From: Alviniconcha marisindica
Taxonomy: Eukaryota > Mollusca > Gastropoda > Provannidae
Assembly (NCBI GenBank): GCA_018857735.1
Contig: JABMCL010000852.1
Coordinates: forward strand, 191,001-255,000
Length of the DNA stretch: 64,000 nucleotides
Direction of reading: 5' to 3'
Positions 53,301 to 55,439 of this stretch are shown piece after piece (position 1 is the stretch's first letter; each line of letters starts with the position of its first letter). The position numbers were made by a program, and so were the translations under genes. A model generated the notes under the pieces. That model was not told where the DNA came from. It worked only from the letters and a program-made list of their open reading frames with translations, and made no database searches.

Positions 53301-55201
53301 AACCAGAAGGCTCGTTAGGACGGACAGCCCAGGACGGCCACCTCGACTTTCACACAGCTCCTGAACTATGATAATAAAAAGTTACTGATTTATCATTTTC
53401 ACCAAGAAACAAACAGCATTGTACATCTTGTTGAAATAGTAATGTACGACAAATTTCTTACATCATTTGCTGTTTATGCCAAGAAAGCTTAAATTTGAGA
53501 GAGAAAAATCATAAAAACTTCCTTGTCACATATTGTTCTATTAAAGAATAACTGTTTATGTTTCAAAATGTGCTGCTTTTTATTCATTTAAAAATGTTCA
53601 AGACTGGCAATGGCATACAGGCAATCTTGAACATTATCTCTTGCAACAAACCATGCATAACATACTGTTCTGTGTGAACAGAACAACAGTTCACTTAGTA
53701 ATACTCATGTGGATCACATCTTGTAAGATCTGTTGGGTTTTCGCAGCTAACTGCATGATTAGCAGCACACTGCTGTGGAATTGTTGTAATGTGTAATGTT
53801 CAACATATTGTCACAAATCACACTGAAAGTCAAATTTCTCAGGAACAAAGAGCAGCACTGCCTTCTCCCTTCACTGGTGGATGACTTCACATGTGTTCAT
53901 TCAAACAATGCATTACTCACTCACATCCTGTCAATTTTATTTTCTAGTACCTCTGTCCTCTTTTCTTGCACACCTTTTGGCACTAAGTCATATACTGATC
54001 AGTCTGGCAAGGTATGCAATTTCTGTTTCAATCTGGTACAGAAACAAATAACCTTCTTCCAGATATGGATTCATTACCATTTCAGTTCATATTAACTATT
54101 GCCATACTTCAGAAAAGTCTGAGTACTGAATTTAATTCACAGATAAGGTGCTACAGGCTAAAGCAAATAGCATAAGTCACACGGGTCAGATTTAAGAAGG
54201 AAAAAAAGTATTGCTTTTGAGTTTTATACTAGTTACAGTCCAAAAATCACAGTAAGCTTATACGTTTATTTCGTTGTCATCCAGATTCCATCTTTCACTG
54301 ACTGGACTTGCAGTGCATCCTGGAGAGACAAGCAGGGCCACACAGTCAAGACGTCAGTTTGCAAGTAGTTTTGAGTGATGCAGCAGCAGCCACTAATGTT
54401 CTTATGTTGAGCCATAAATCTGTGTTCGGTCATTTTGCATACACTTTTACTTTACAGAGATGCAGCCATGTCACTAAAAATAAAATACATACAGCACCCT
54501 AAAAATGCAACATTTACAGCAATGAGCTTGACACCAGATGAGCAATATTCCCAACACTATACATGGACAATTTCAGAACTGAGCGTGCAGTCTGGTTCAT
54601 TCCAGAATAGACACTCAGTTTAGGAATTCCAACTTTAAACAGTTTACAAATTCCAACTTTAAACAGTTTACAAATTCCAACTTTAAACAGCTCAAATGAC
54701 AACTGAACTGAAAAAAGTTCCTACTTTGCTCACAATCACATCTAAAAAGTTGCTACTTTGCTCACAAGTGGTCAGTACTTTTAACTAATTATTAAAATTT
54801 CAAATGGTACTTTCACTTTTTACTGTTCCAGTTCTACATAACTCACTTAAATATATCAGTACTGACTTGGGTGATAAAATAACAGCTGATCAAGATAACG
54901 TTTTGCATATTTACAGTTACACTTACACTAATACCACATCATACCAATACCTAATCAAAATACAGAACAGTATTAGTAATGAACAGGCAAGGCAGTTATC
55001 TCGCTTTGGCATAAGTAAAAGTTTCACTTTTTCACATTCTTACCTATAATTACTCTGCAATGCCTGCAAAGAGTGAGGAGTGGGTGGGGGGTACTCAGGA
55101 GTGTCCACTGTAGGTGTAATGACATGAGAAAAAAATCTGGGTGCAGAACACACTGTCGCATTTTCAGTACTCAAAATTTACAATTATAACTGGTCTGTAT
55201 A

Positions 55202-55242
<41 letters not shown>

Positions 55243-55439
55243 CACACAATTTACAAGATCAAGCATTAAACAAAGACTGCAACGTTGCAAGCAGCCTCTG
55301 GGTTTTTACCTCCATCACTTGGATTAGCCTCCACTTTATTGGTCCTTCGGCTGTTCCCATTGCCGCACGAGGCTCCAACAAGCACCACATTGAGCAGGCC
55401 ACACCAACATATTGCAGTTATTATGTGTCTTGTGTACAT
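862..55439 (-). CDS. INSR: Insulin/IGF receptor-like receptor tyrosine kinase, 5' 22 coding exons (gene partial, 3' part off window)
   Basis: This is the single insulin/IGF/insulin-related-peptide receptor of the invertebrate type, a plasma-membrane tyrosine kinase that binds insulin-like peptides and signals through IRS/Shc-type adaptors. The coding blocks are listed as E1-E22. Joined, they give 1,196 codons plus one base with no stop, and all 21 junction phases agree. Domain order by residue: signal peptide 1-25, L1 about 45-195, cysteine-rich about 196-355, L2 about 357-510, FnIII-1 about 515-630, FnIII-2 about 632-868 (containing the insert domain), FnIII-3 about 870-970, TM 984-1006, NPGY 1022-1025, and kinase from about 1044. 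Visible kinase motifs are [11 protein letters not shown] 1051-1061, VAIK lysine 1078, alpha-C glutamate 1095, hinge MELM 1124-1127 and HRDLAARN 1177-1184. The length to this point matches the vertebrate receptors. DFG, the activation-loop tyrosines and the tail are outside the window. Gene-specific naming beyond 'insulin receptor family' is not possible here. Confidence 0.96.
1040..1660. repeat. Intron 21: ~65-bp tandem repeat
   Basis: Three clear copies of a roughly 65-bp unit (TTTAAATGGAGCAAAA, GCCAATCACA, CTAACAGTGTATCA) lie at about 1064-1240 and decay into looser copies to about 1660. The array begins about 20 bp upstream (minus strand) of the E22 acceptor. Confidence 0.75.
1690..2215. 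repeat. Compound TG/CA microsatellite
   Basis: Several (TG)n tracts at 1758-1800, 1960-1989, 2013-2066 and 2088-2120 are joined by ATGCATGTATG-like pieces. The overlapping cysteine/valine or threonine/histidine reading frames on both strands are repeat artefacts. Confidence 0.95.
2265..2397 (-). CDS. INSR: INSR-like exon E21: kinase beta-4/5 and hinge
   Basis: A 133-bp exon, residues 1100-1144. The acceptor is TCTTTGCAG|G and the donor GAAGAG|GTGGGT in phase 0. It codes [20 protein letters not shown], then [20 protein letters not shown] and PDEE. This is the hinge and alpha-D start, nearly identical to the vertebrate insulin receptor. The reading frame has no ORF longer than the exon. Confidence 0.97.
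2850..2914 (-). CDS. INSR: INSR-like exon E20: kinase alpha-C helix
   Basis: A 65-bp exon, residues 1079-1100. The acceptor is CACCTGCAG|ACG in phase 0 and the donor ATGAA|GTGAGT. It codes [20 protein letters not shown] plus MK, the alpha-C helix with the conserved Glu (1095) that salt-bridges the catalytic Lys (human [22 protein letters not shown]). Confidence 0.96.
2936..3345. repeat. Intron 19: ~105-bp tandem repeat next to the E20 acceptor
   Basis: About 3.5 copies of a 105-110 bp unit start near 2939, 3051, 3158 and 3270, each with GGAGAGGGAGTC and GCAGTGAATG. On the minus strand the unit ends in GACTCCCTCTC..., the pyrimidine-rich region that lies just upstream of the E20 acceptor at 2915. 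It finishes in a C homopolymer at about 3331-3346. Confidence 0.85.
3531..3695. repeat. 55-bp tandem repeat, three copies
   Basis: Three near-identical 55-bp copies start at 3531, 3586 and 3641 with CAACAGAGAACCTGGTTTAG. They lie inside intron 19. Confidence 0.9.
3770..3895 (+). mobile_element. SINE/LINE-like 3' tail
   Basis: The order AAAGCGCCCTGTGCTCCC, GGGCGCTCTAGAAAT, then a (TTA)n tract resembles the common tail of mollusc SINE/LINE families. Similar tails are seen near 59095 (plus) and 47545 (minus). No body of the element was recognised. Confidence 0.5.
3896..4935. other. Intron 19, no gene seen
   Basis: I see no coding or RNA feature here. It holds a C-rich run at 4746-4792 and AT-rich unique-looking DNA. 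Confidence 0.6.
4936..5255. repeat. Direct duplication of ~150 bp
   Basis: Two copies (about 4936-5080 and 5081-5255) share GGGCAAAGGAATAAAGA, AACTGAATGCCTTTTCCACC and GAAAACTGCTACTGTTA in the same order. Confidence 0.85.
5398..5640. repeat. ~60-bp tandem repeat
   Basis: About four imperfect copies of a unit with AAACTTACTGATCAGGG, GCATGGGTCAGA and GGCTACAGTCCTATG. On the minus strand each unit contains ATCAGTAAGTTT, which looks like a splice donor. Confidence 0.85.
5641..5790. repeat. G-rich simple sequence
   Basis: Dense runs of G (for example 5697-5711 and 5738-5752) mixed with CACACCC. The glycine/threonine-rich plus-strand frames here are artefacts. Confidence 0.8.
5791..6346. other. 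Intron 19 near the E19 donor, no gene seen
   Basis: Unique-looking intron DNA with a short A/C-rich stretch at 6213-6235. Nothing else was recognised. Confidence 0.6.
6347..6489 (-). CDS. INSR: INSR-like exon E19: kinase N-lobe, glycine loop and catalytic lysine
   Basis: A 143-bp exon, residues 1031-1078. The acceptor is TCTGTCCAG|TG and the donor ATCAAG|GTACAG in phase 0. It codes [20 protein letters not shown], then [14 protein letters not shown] and KVAIK. The glycine-rich loop GxGxFGxV and the ATP-binding Lys (1078) are intact. The intron upstream of it carries five decayed tandem copies of this exon's first 45-50 bases and acceptor. Confidence 0.97.
6515..6900 (-). pseudogene. Five tandem decayed copies of the 5' end of kinase exon E19
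   Basis: Copies at about 6522-6570, 6620-6672, 6697-6742, 6772-6820 and 6848-6900 each repeat the acceptor and first codons of E19. On the minus strand the copy at 6848-6900 still reads CCAG|TG then YIPDEWEV before a one-base shift and a stop. The others read TGGGATGAGTGGGAG with the same shift. All are therefore noncoding relics lying in the intron upstream of the real exon. Unit spacing is about 75-100 bp. Confidence 0.88.
6901..7492. other. Intron 18, no gene seen
   Basis: Contains a C homopolymer at about 7058-7072 and otherwise AT-rich DNA without a recognisable feature. Confidence 0.6.
7493..7554 (-). CDS. INSR: INSR-like exon E18: juxtamembrane NPxY exon
   Basis: A 62-bp exon, residues 1010-1030. 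The acceptor is TGTTTGCAG|G and the donor GATT|GTGAGC. It codes [24 protein letters not shown] at 1022-1025 is the NPxY docking motif for PTB-domain adaptors such as IRS and Shc (NPEY in human INSR). At 62 bp, skipping it alone would break the frame. Confidence 0.94.
7892..7997 (-). CDS. INSR: INSR-like exon E17: transmembrane helix
   Basis: A 106-bp exon, residues 975-1010. The acceptor is TTGTATTCAG|AA and the donor AGCAA|GTAAGT. It codes a short polar stalk TEKPLNET, then about 23 hydrophobic residues ([20 protein letters not shown], then WFI) and the stop-transfer AKSK. The run of ATC/GTC codons makes a GATGAT-like low-complexity DNA tract at 7919-7935. Confidence 0.95.
8390..9700. repeat. 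Intron 16: 1.3-kb minisatellite carrying repeated donor-like motifs
   Basis: About fifty units of 23-25 bp alternate between CAACTCACCCTGCCTATCAC and CAACTCACCCTGCCTAACCA, so the higher-order unit is about 48 bp. On the minus (transcribed) strand each unit reads CAGGGTGAGTTG, a near-perfect 5' splice site. The true E16 donor at 9810 reads GGGTGAGTTGTG, identical to many units. Plus-strand frames rich in Asn/Thr/Leu are repeat artefacts. Confidence 0.93.
9810..9978 (-). CDS. INSR: INSR-like exon E16: FnIII-3, second half
   Basis: A 169-bp exon, residues 919-974 plus one base. The acceptor is AAATTGCAG|CAC and the donor GACGG|GTGAGT. It codes [30 protein letters not shown] and YFVIPPKT. The Cys of VCVSQ matches the beta-chain partner of the alpha-beta disulfide in human INSR (LCVSRK). 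The donor is followed by TTGTG, the same 12-mer that is repeated throughout the large array in the next intron. Confidence 0.96.
9979..10473. other. Intron 15, no gene seen
   Basis: AT-rich intron between E15 and E16 without recognisable elements. Confidence 0.6.
10474..10625 (-). CDS. INSR: INSR-like exon E15: FnIII-3, first half
   Basis: A 152-bp exon, residues 868-918. The acceptor is GTGTGCAG|AG and the donor GATGAT|GTAAGT. It codes EKADNINAS, then [20 protein letters not shown] and HYRRANQDD, equivalent to human KADDIVG and [20 protein letters not shown]. Sequons NAS and NST are present. Confidence 0.96.
10960..11080. repeat. Inverted repeat with 29-bp arms in intron 14
   Basis: The arm 10960-10988 (TACAGGGGATTAGCC, AAAAAGGTCTTGCA) is the reverse complement of 11052-11080 with a single mismatch. 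The loop is 63 bp. The palindrome TACATATATGTA flanks the left arm and abuts the right arm inside the loop. It could be a small foldback element or an RNA hairpin; no mature RNA evidence exists here. Confidence 0.85.
11157..11244 (-). CDS. INSR: INSR-like exon E14: end of FnIII-2
   Basis: An 88-bp exon, residues 839-867 plus one base. The acceptor is TTTGCCAG|GTG in phase 0 and the donor CTTG|GTAAGA. It codes [28 protein letters not shown], matching human LQACNQDT and RCSVAAYVSART. It sits 3' of the 54-bp array in intron 13. Confidence 0.94.
11441..11940. repeat. Intron 13: 54-bp minisatellite, nine copies
   Basis: The unit starts CCTACAAATCCTGTGCATCA at 11441, 11495, 11549 and every 54 bp to 11873, then a partial copy. 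Because 54 is a multiple of three and the unit lacks stops in several frames, three long reading frames (two on plus, one on minus) appear; none shows any sign of coding. Confidence 0.95.
11968..12241 (-). CDS. INSR: INSR-like exon E13: insert domain with furin site, FnIII-2 second half
   Basis: A 274-bp exon, residues 747-838. The acceptor is CTTTGCAG|G and the donor ATAGAG|GTAGGT. It begins [17 protein letters not shown], then residues 766-769 RLKR, a furin-type R-x-K/R-R site where the precursor is probably cut into alpha and beta chains (human uses RKRR at the same place). A low-complexity T/S/A stretch follows, with N-glycosylation sequons NVS and NQT. The FnIII strand [19 protein letters not shown] and EYSIE end the exon. 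Confidence 0.95.
12242..12823. other. Intron 12, no gene seen
   Basis: Unique-looking intron with no repeat array, unlike most neighbours. Confidence 0.6.
12824..13007 (-). CDS. INSR: INSR-like exon E12: insert domain with CCxC and alpha-CT
   Basis: A 184-bp exon, residues 686-746. The acceptor is TCTCCTCCAG|CG and the donor AAAAG|GTATGA. After a divergent polar segment it carries [12 protein letters not shown], keeping the CCxC cluster used for inter-alpha disulfides in vertebrates (CCSCPKT). It then has [13 protein letters not shown], the equivalent of the alpha-CT helix (FEDYLHNVVFVPR) that contacts insulin. The intron on its 5' side is a seven-unit array that repeats this acceptor region. 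Confidence 0.94.
13008..13478. repeat. Intron 11: ~66-bp minisatellite built on the E12 acceptor
   Basis: Seven imperfect units each contain CTGGAGGAGAGATGAG and ATCATCAGTAAATGCAGGA. On the minus strand this is CTCATCTCTCCTCCAG, the exact pyrimidine tract and AG of the E12 acceptor. The array starts right at the exon edge (13007/13008). Confidence 0.92.
13741..13911 (-). CDS. INSR: INSR-like exon E11: FnIII-2, first half
   Basis: A 171-bp exon, residues 629-685. The acceptor is CCTTTGCAG|AT and the donor AACC|GTAAGT. It codes [20 protein letters not shown], then [19 protein letters not shown] and DKRDYCKN. The PNGNxTHY signature is diagnostic. The Cys of DYC matches human Cys647, which joins the alpha and beta chains. 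Confidence 0.96.
14225..14312. repeat. CA microsatellite
   Basis: An uninterrupted (CA)n tract of about 65 bp at 14250-14312 in intron 10. Confidence 0.95.
14313..14525. repeat. ~55-bp tandem repeat
   Basis: About four loose copies of a unit with GATAATTCAAACATGATTA and ACAGAGTGCGCTTTGTGATA. Its first part (AAGTGCATCATGCACATCTG) is also found at 15120, next to a second CA tract, so a CA-plus-flank block was duplicated. Confidence 0.75.
14592..14764 (-). CDS. INSR: INSR-like exon E10: end of FnIII-1
   Basis: A 173-bp exon, residues 571-628. The acceptor is CTCAACAG|A and the donor GATT|GTGAGT. The stretch [18 protein letters not shown] is the classic receptor motif (human GLKPWTQYAIFVKTL), and the exon ends [11 protein letters not shown]. 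One base passes to E11, giving Tyr. Confidence 0.94.
14880..15230. repeat. Intron 9 simple repeats
   Basis: Holds a G/T-rich stretch at 14889-14935 and a (CA)n tract at 15160-15228. Cysteine/valine and threonine/histidine frames here are artefacts. Confidence 0.9.
15405..15458 (-). CDS. INSR: INSR-like exon E9: short FnIII-1 exon with dimer cysteine
   Basis: A 54-bp exon, residues 553-570. The acceptor is TTCTTTTCAG|G and the donor ACCAT|GTAAGT. It codes [17 protein letters not shown]. The DAC cysteine lines up with human Cys524 (GQDACGS), which makes an inter-alpha-chain disulfide, so this tiny exon probably carries a dimer bond. It was found by phase between E8 and E10. Confidence 0.9.
15459..16084. 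other. Intron 8, G homopolymers only
   Basis: Contains two runs of G separated by TTT at about 15794-15826 and AT-rich DNA. No other feature was seen. Confidence 0.65.
16085..16211 (-). CDS. INSR: INSR-like exon E8: FnIII-1, first part
   Basis: A 127-bp exon, residues 511-552 plus two bases. Two acceptors lie six bases apart in TTCAG-GTTCAG. I chose the upstream one (exon start 16211) because it restores the conserved Cys (T+GT) that follows the NGD motif; the downstream one (start 16205) would give Leu and drop two residues. The peptide includes [19 protein letters not shown] and [11 protein letters not shown], a typical FnIII beta-sandwich with its Trp. The donor is GAAGT|GTGAGT. Confidence 0.92.
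16212..16681. other. Intron 7
   Basis: Contains a G homopolymer of about 23 bases at 16481-16503. No gene was recognised. Confidence 0.65.
16682..16896 (-). CDS. INSR: INSR-like exon E7: end of L2
   Basis: A 215-bp exon, residues 439-510 plus one base. The acceptor is GTTTGCAG|G and the donor ATGCCTT|GTAAGT. It codes [32 protein letters not shown] and TTNGDLMP, matching the last L2 strands (human GKLFFHYNPKLC, KTNGDQASC). The leftover T joins GT from E8 to make a conserved Cys. The open frame continues upstream into a G-rich minisatellite only by chance. Confidence 0.94.
16965..17415. repeat. Intron 6: ~27-bp G-rich minisatellite
   Basis: About 16 units of GGGTGCAGAATACCCTGTGG type. On the minus strand each unit has CCCTCCCCCCACAG, which looks like a splice acceptor, and the array ends about 70 bp upstream of the true E7 acceptor. 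Open frames on both strands are repeat artefacts. Confidence 0.9.
17416..18096. other. Intron 6, no gene seen
   Basis: Unique-looking DNA with a short (TG)n at 17886-17908. Nothing else recognised. Confidence 0.6.
18097..18256 (-). CDS. INSR: INSR-like exon E6: L2 domain
   Basis: A 160-bp exon, residues 386-438. The acceptor is GTCTGGCAG|GT and the donor GACAG|GTAAGG. Key stretches are [20 protein letters not shown] and [13 protein letters not shown], equivalent to human [31 protein letters not shown]. It has no long ORF of its own. A 70-bp minisatellite begins about 85 bp upstream of its acceptor. Confidence 0.94.
18340..18690. repeat. Intron 5: ~70-bp minisatellite, five copies
   Basis: Copies of TGTTCAGAACTCAAACTAAA, ATCATCATTACTACACATTC start at about 18355, 18426, 18498, 18568 and 18634. 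It lies about 85 bp upstream (minus strand) of the E6 acceptor. Confidence 0.92.
18899..18997 (-). CDS. INSR: INSR-like exon E5: start of L2 domain
   Basis: A 99-bp exon, residues 353-385. The acceptor is TTTTGCAG|TG and the donor GGCA|GTATGT. It codes [18 protein letters not shown] and [12 protein letters not shown], the start of the second leucine-rich ligand-domain half (compare IDSVTSAQELRGC in human INSR). Phase is 2 bases in, one base out. Confidence 0.94.
18998..19746. other. Intron 4, no gene seen
   Basis: Contains a short CA tract at 19381-19397 and (GGTT)n at 19629-19650. No gene was recognised. Confidence 0.6.
19747..19945 (-). CDS. INSR: INSR-like exon E4: end of cysteine-rich region
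   Basis: A 199-bp exon, residues 287-352 plus one base. The acceptor is TTTTACAG|TTC in phase 0 and the donor AAAG|GTGAGA. The peptide runs [12 protein letters not shown], then [16 protein letters not shown] and [10 protein letters not shown], the last cysteine-rich modules before L2. The CPK end pairs with VC from E5 to give the family's CPKVC junction. Confidence 0.95.
20005..20075 (+). repeat. Dispersed repeat copy (shared with 36655-36830)
   Basis: CATTCTAAAACAAGATCCAA and CACATAAAAGTTTCAAAA recur at 36655 (same strand) and near 36777-36830 (inverted). Probably an arm of a foldback or MITE-like element. Confidence 0.7.
20308..20983. mobile_element. Nonautonomous element with long terminal inverted repeats
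   Basis: The left end AAGCCTGTTCTTAATTGG and the right end (reverse complement) AAGCCTGTTCTTAATTGG match, and similarity continues inward for roughly 80 bp through CGAACATA and GTTCG motifs. The left arm holds a second copy of the end motif at about 20370. The interior has a separate LINE-like tail (GAGGGATGAATAAAGTATAC at about 20737-20757). No transposase frame was found and a target-site duplication is not obvious. Confidence 0.82.
20984..21590. other. Intron 3, no gene seen
   Basis: AT-rich intron DNA between the inverted-repeat element and E3. Nothing recognised. Confidence 0.6.
21591..21775 (-). CDS. INSR: INSR-like exon E3: furin-like cysteine-rich region
   Basis: A 185-bp exon, residues 225-286. 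The acceptor TGATTTCAG|AT supplies AT to the G left by E2, making GAT (Asp). The donor is TTCATG|GTGAGT in phase 0. The peptide has the regular cysteine spacing of the receptor cysteine-rich region, with recognisable pieces [27 protein letters not shown] and MRCPPTTFM. In human INSR the matching segment lies between HCQKVC and CPPPYYHF. It is separated from E2 by a 14.2-kb repeat-filled intron, so the phase match was the key evidence for joining them. Confidence 0.95.
22560..22840 (+). mobile_element. tRNA-derived SINE
   Basis: The head has an A-box-like GGTGGCTCAGTGGTTAGAAC (22575-22594) and a B-box-like AGTTTGAGTCCCG (22622-22634) at tRNA-like spacing, followed by a non-tRNA body. The tail reads GTGGCTTCAAATAAAGTGAA. 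It is a Pol III-type short element, not an intact tRNA: the B box is mutated and the arms do not pair fully. Confidence 0.65.
22860..23070 (+). repeat. Dispersed repeat, copy 1
   Basis: CCATGTAACAACCAAACAGC, CACTTCAGTGGCTATTCAAA, AGTCACTCATTCAG and ATAGTGCTATA recur in the same order at 43370-43510. It lies directly after the SINE and may be its continuation or a separate element. Confidence 0.75.
25480..25970. repeat. Diverged ~140-bp tandem repeat
   Basis: Three loose copies share TGTGACCTTGAA-type, GTATGATGATGTA, GTTACAAAAGGTTCA and GTCATATTTTGATTACAT. An old array in intron 2. Confidence 0.65.
26560..27090. repeat. ~75-bp minisatellite, seven copies
   Basis: Units share CATAATCATTATTAGTTATT, TACTCCCCTGTTTCAGAC and CTAATTTTGCTTGATTTTCA at 70-80 bp spacing. 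Confidence 0.92.
27380..27830. repeat. C homopolymer and compound TG/GA/CAGA microsatellite
   Basis: A C run at about 27387-27412, then (TG)n at 27593-27618 and 27650-27712, (GA)n at 27752-27772 and (CAGA)n at 27776-27808. The long frames on both strands are artefacts. Confidence 0.95.
28000..28110. repeat. G homopolymer and TTG repeat
   Basis: A G-run of about 22 bases (28007-28029) followed by GTTGTTGTTG at 28067-28083 and looser TTG/CTG triplets. Confidence 0.9.
28672..28735 (+). mobile_element. Degenerate tRNA-like fragment
   Basis: CAGCTCAATGGTGGAGCACA resembles an A box and GCGGTTCATGGTG a mutated B box about 35 bp later. Probably the head of an old SINE. Weak evidence. Confidence 0.3.
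28855..28920. repeat. TG microsatellite
   Basis: About 27 TG units followed by GCATGCATG. Confidence 0.95.
31088..31112. repeat. G homopolymer
   Basis: About 22 consecutive G bases at the left edge of a GC-richer block that extends to about 31480. Confidence 0.9.
31918..31973. repeat. CA microsatellite
   Basis: About 27 CA units in intron 2. Confidence 0.95.
32308..32370. repeat. CT microsatellite
   Basis: About 31 CT units in intron 2. Confidence 0.95.
34692..34940 (-). CDS. Unassigned acidic 82-aa reading frame
   Basis: Starts [20 protein letters not shown] and continues through acidic stretches ([24 protein letters not shown]). A basic start followed by an acidic tail is seen at the N-termini of piggyBac-derived transposases, so a truncated transposase relic is possible, but no catalytic DDD domain follows. 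An AATAAA lies at 34721-34726 on this strand within the frame. It sits in intron 2 of the receptor; function not recognised. Confidence 0.3.
   Translation of the reverse strand: MVVRRVSMRYLTRETVELVLNEDLDLEDFLDVGPEENIVDSGEEFVSVDLEADLRDSDNNIYIFIIGIRAASRIKLFPTVFG
35126..35262 (-). CDS. Unassigned exon-like block in intron 2
   Basis: A 137-bp segment bounded by CACTCCCTCAG| and ATGCG|GTAAGG is open in one frame ([39 protein letters not shown]) and richer in CpG than its surroundings. It cannot be a cassette of the receptor: joined to E2 it would give a stop within nine codons. I do not recognise the peptide. It may be an exon of a nested gene, possibly with the frame at 34692-34940, or a chance ORF. 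Confidence 0.3.
35698..35928. mobile_element. piggyBac-like MITE
   Basis: A 223-bp element (35702-35924) is flanked on both sides by TTAA, the piggyBac target site. The ends are inverted repeats: left CCCCTTCACTGTCCC, right (reverse complement) CCCTTTCACTGCCAT. It has no transposase frame. The right end lies 22 bp from the E2 donor. Confidence 0.82.
35947..36489 (-). CDS. INSR: INSR-like exon E2: L1 domain and start of cysteine-rich region
   Basis: A 543-bp exon coding residues 44-224. The acceptor is TTTTTTCAG|CT and the donor is CTAG|GTGAGT. It opens with [14 protein letters not shown] and continues through [29 protein letters not shown]-type [11 protein letters not shown], and [10 protein letters not shown], the signature leucine-rich repeats of the L1 ligand-binding domain. 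The end of the exon ([19 protein letters not shown]) starts the furin-like cysteine-rich module. This is the longest and most family-like exon in the window. The intron on its 3' side starts 22 bp from a piggyBac-like MITE. Confidence 0.97.
36655..36830. repeat. Foldback repeat with ~26-bp inverted arms
   Basis: GATCCAAACACATAAAAGG (36660 onward) is the inverse of CATTTTAGGTGTTTGGATC (36775-36793), extending with TTCAAAA. The outer right flank (TTCTAAAACAAG read in reverse) also matches 20005-20040, showing a dispersed family. Confidence 0.75.
37260..37535. repeat. Direct duplication of ~135 bp
   Basis: Two copies share GGCCATTTGCTGACACTGAT, GTAACTATTTGTAAGTTCTA and ACACACxTCTCC in order, about 135 bp apart. 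Confidence 0.8.
39455..39745 (+). mobile_element. Non-LTR retrotransposon ORF2 C-terminal relic
   Basis: Frame 39461 reads [16 protein letters not shown], then after a one-base shift near 39540 the next frame reads [28 protein letters not shown] and FKFFNTAV. This is the conserved end of CR1/L2-type LINE ORF2 proteins (yKI..nksPpYL...RSF.y..p..WN.LP..l......FK..L). It is frameshifted and isolated, so a dead fragment. Confidence 0.7.
41636..41780 (+). mobile_element. tRNA-derived SINE head
   Basis: GACCTAGCGGTAAGGCG (A box) and CGGTTCGAATCTG (perfect B box GGTTCGAATC) at tRNA spacing. Acceptor and T-arm pairings fail in several positions (for example T-stem CTCGG with CTGCT), so this is a SINE promoter rather than a functional tRNA. 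Confidence 0.6.
43340..43520 (+). repeat. Dispersed repeat, copy 2
   Basis: Matches 22860-23070 over CCATGTAACAGTCAAACAGC, CACTTCAGTGGATATTCAAA, AGTCACTCATG and AATAGCACTATA. Confidence 0.75.
45665..46195. repeat. 101-bp satellite, about five near-identical copies
   Basis: Units start at ACCACACTTCCTAATTATAA at 45671, 45772, 45873, 45974 and 46075. The middle copies look nearly identical over the whole 101 bp, including GTGGGCGTGCTCTGGCAACA. The last unit contains an internal 16-bp duplication of GGGGCAGTGGGCGT. Little divergence suggests recent expansion. Confidence 0.95.
47525..47625 (-). mobile_element. SINE/LINE-like 3' tail, inverted
   Basis: On the minus strand TTTGTACAGCGCGTTTACTG, AGTGCTTTATAAATATTTCA and then GTTGTTATTATT resembles the AGCGCxxx...GCGCTxTAxAAAT tail seen at 3770 and 59095. 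Confidence 0.45.
47955..48284 (+). CDS. THAP-like zinc-finger fragment
   Basis: The frame reads [56 protein letters not shown] and [16 protein letters not shown]. The order Cys-x2-Cys, LHRF, W, xxRH, F and a C-terminal LPSI resembles a THAP DNA-binding domain (C2CH, HRFP, W, CxxHF, AVPTIF), but the second Cys of the zinc site appears lost. A CACTTCCGGG motif lies 50 bp upstream of the ATG. It could be a domesticated or decaying transposon-derived THAP gene inside intron 1, on the opposite strand. An upstream in-frame Met at 47886 exists. Confidence 0.45.
   Translation: MEVEPRIAKQYKCHHCCSCKNYQGKGIEGGKQVSLHRFSADQKIVSSWKKMCFGASYSTSNKLLLVARHTLTRASKNVFKVGSVKFANSLSLPSIVKKVHTGSKSSQGT
48690..48715. 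repeat. C homopolymer
   Basis: About 24 consecutive C bases, one of many long G/C runs in the window. Confidence 0.9.
49385..49435 (+). mobile_element. LINE-like 3' end
   Basis: TTTAATTTCCTGCTGGGATA followed by AATAAACTATATTGTTATCA resembles the (A)ATTTCCxxxGGGATxAATAAA tail of CR1/Rex-type non-LTR elements. No body recognised. Confidence 0.4.
53185..53370. repeat. Possible dispersed repeat
   Basis: (GTAG)n-like start (GGTAGGTAGGTAGGTAG at 53190), then TGTTTAATGTCCTCAGATGTC. Phrases of this kind are common in mollusc genomes as high-copy repeats. No second copy in the window. Confidence 0.3.
54618..54695. repeat. 24-bp tandem repeat, three copies
   Basis: AATTCCAACTTTAAACAGTT and TACA repeat three times. 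Confidence 0.9.
55202..55250. repeat. CA microsatellite
   Basis: About 24 CA units with one AAAC interruption, 60 bp inside intron 1. Confidence 0.95.
55310..55439 (-). CDS. INSR: INSR-like exon E1: start codon and signal peptide
   Basis: Codes residues 1-43 plus one base. The ATG at 55439-55437 is preceded in frame by a TAA 15 nt upstream (55454-55452), which fixes it as the first possible start in this frame. The peptide begins MYTRH, followed by a hydrophobic core ([18 protein letters not shown]) typical of a secretory signal; cleavage is likely near VGA/SCG. The donor reads G|GTAAAA. The single leftover G joins CT from E2 to give Ala, and phase plus context (NPSDG-ACGSID) fit the start of L1. 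The following intron is about 18.8 kb. The 5' UTR and any noncoding exon upstream are not resolved. Confidence 0.85.

Larger units (their letters stand above)
36490..55309 (-). other. Intron 1 of the receptor gene (~18.8 kb)
   Basis: Bounded by the E1 donor (GTAAAA) and E2 acceptor (TTTTTTCAG). It holds foldback arms, a direct duplication, a LINE C-terminal relic, SINE heads, a 101-bp satellite and a THAP-like frame, each listed separately. Stretches 38000-39440, 39760-41380, 41780-43330, 43520-45660, 46200-47520, 49440-53170 and 53400-55190 show only short repeats, homopolymers or unique-looking AT-rich DNA to my eye. Confidence 0.8.
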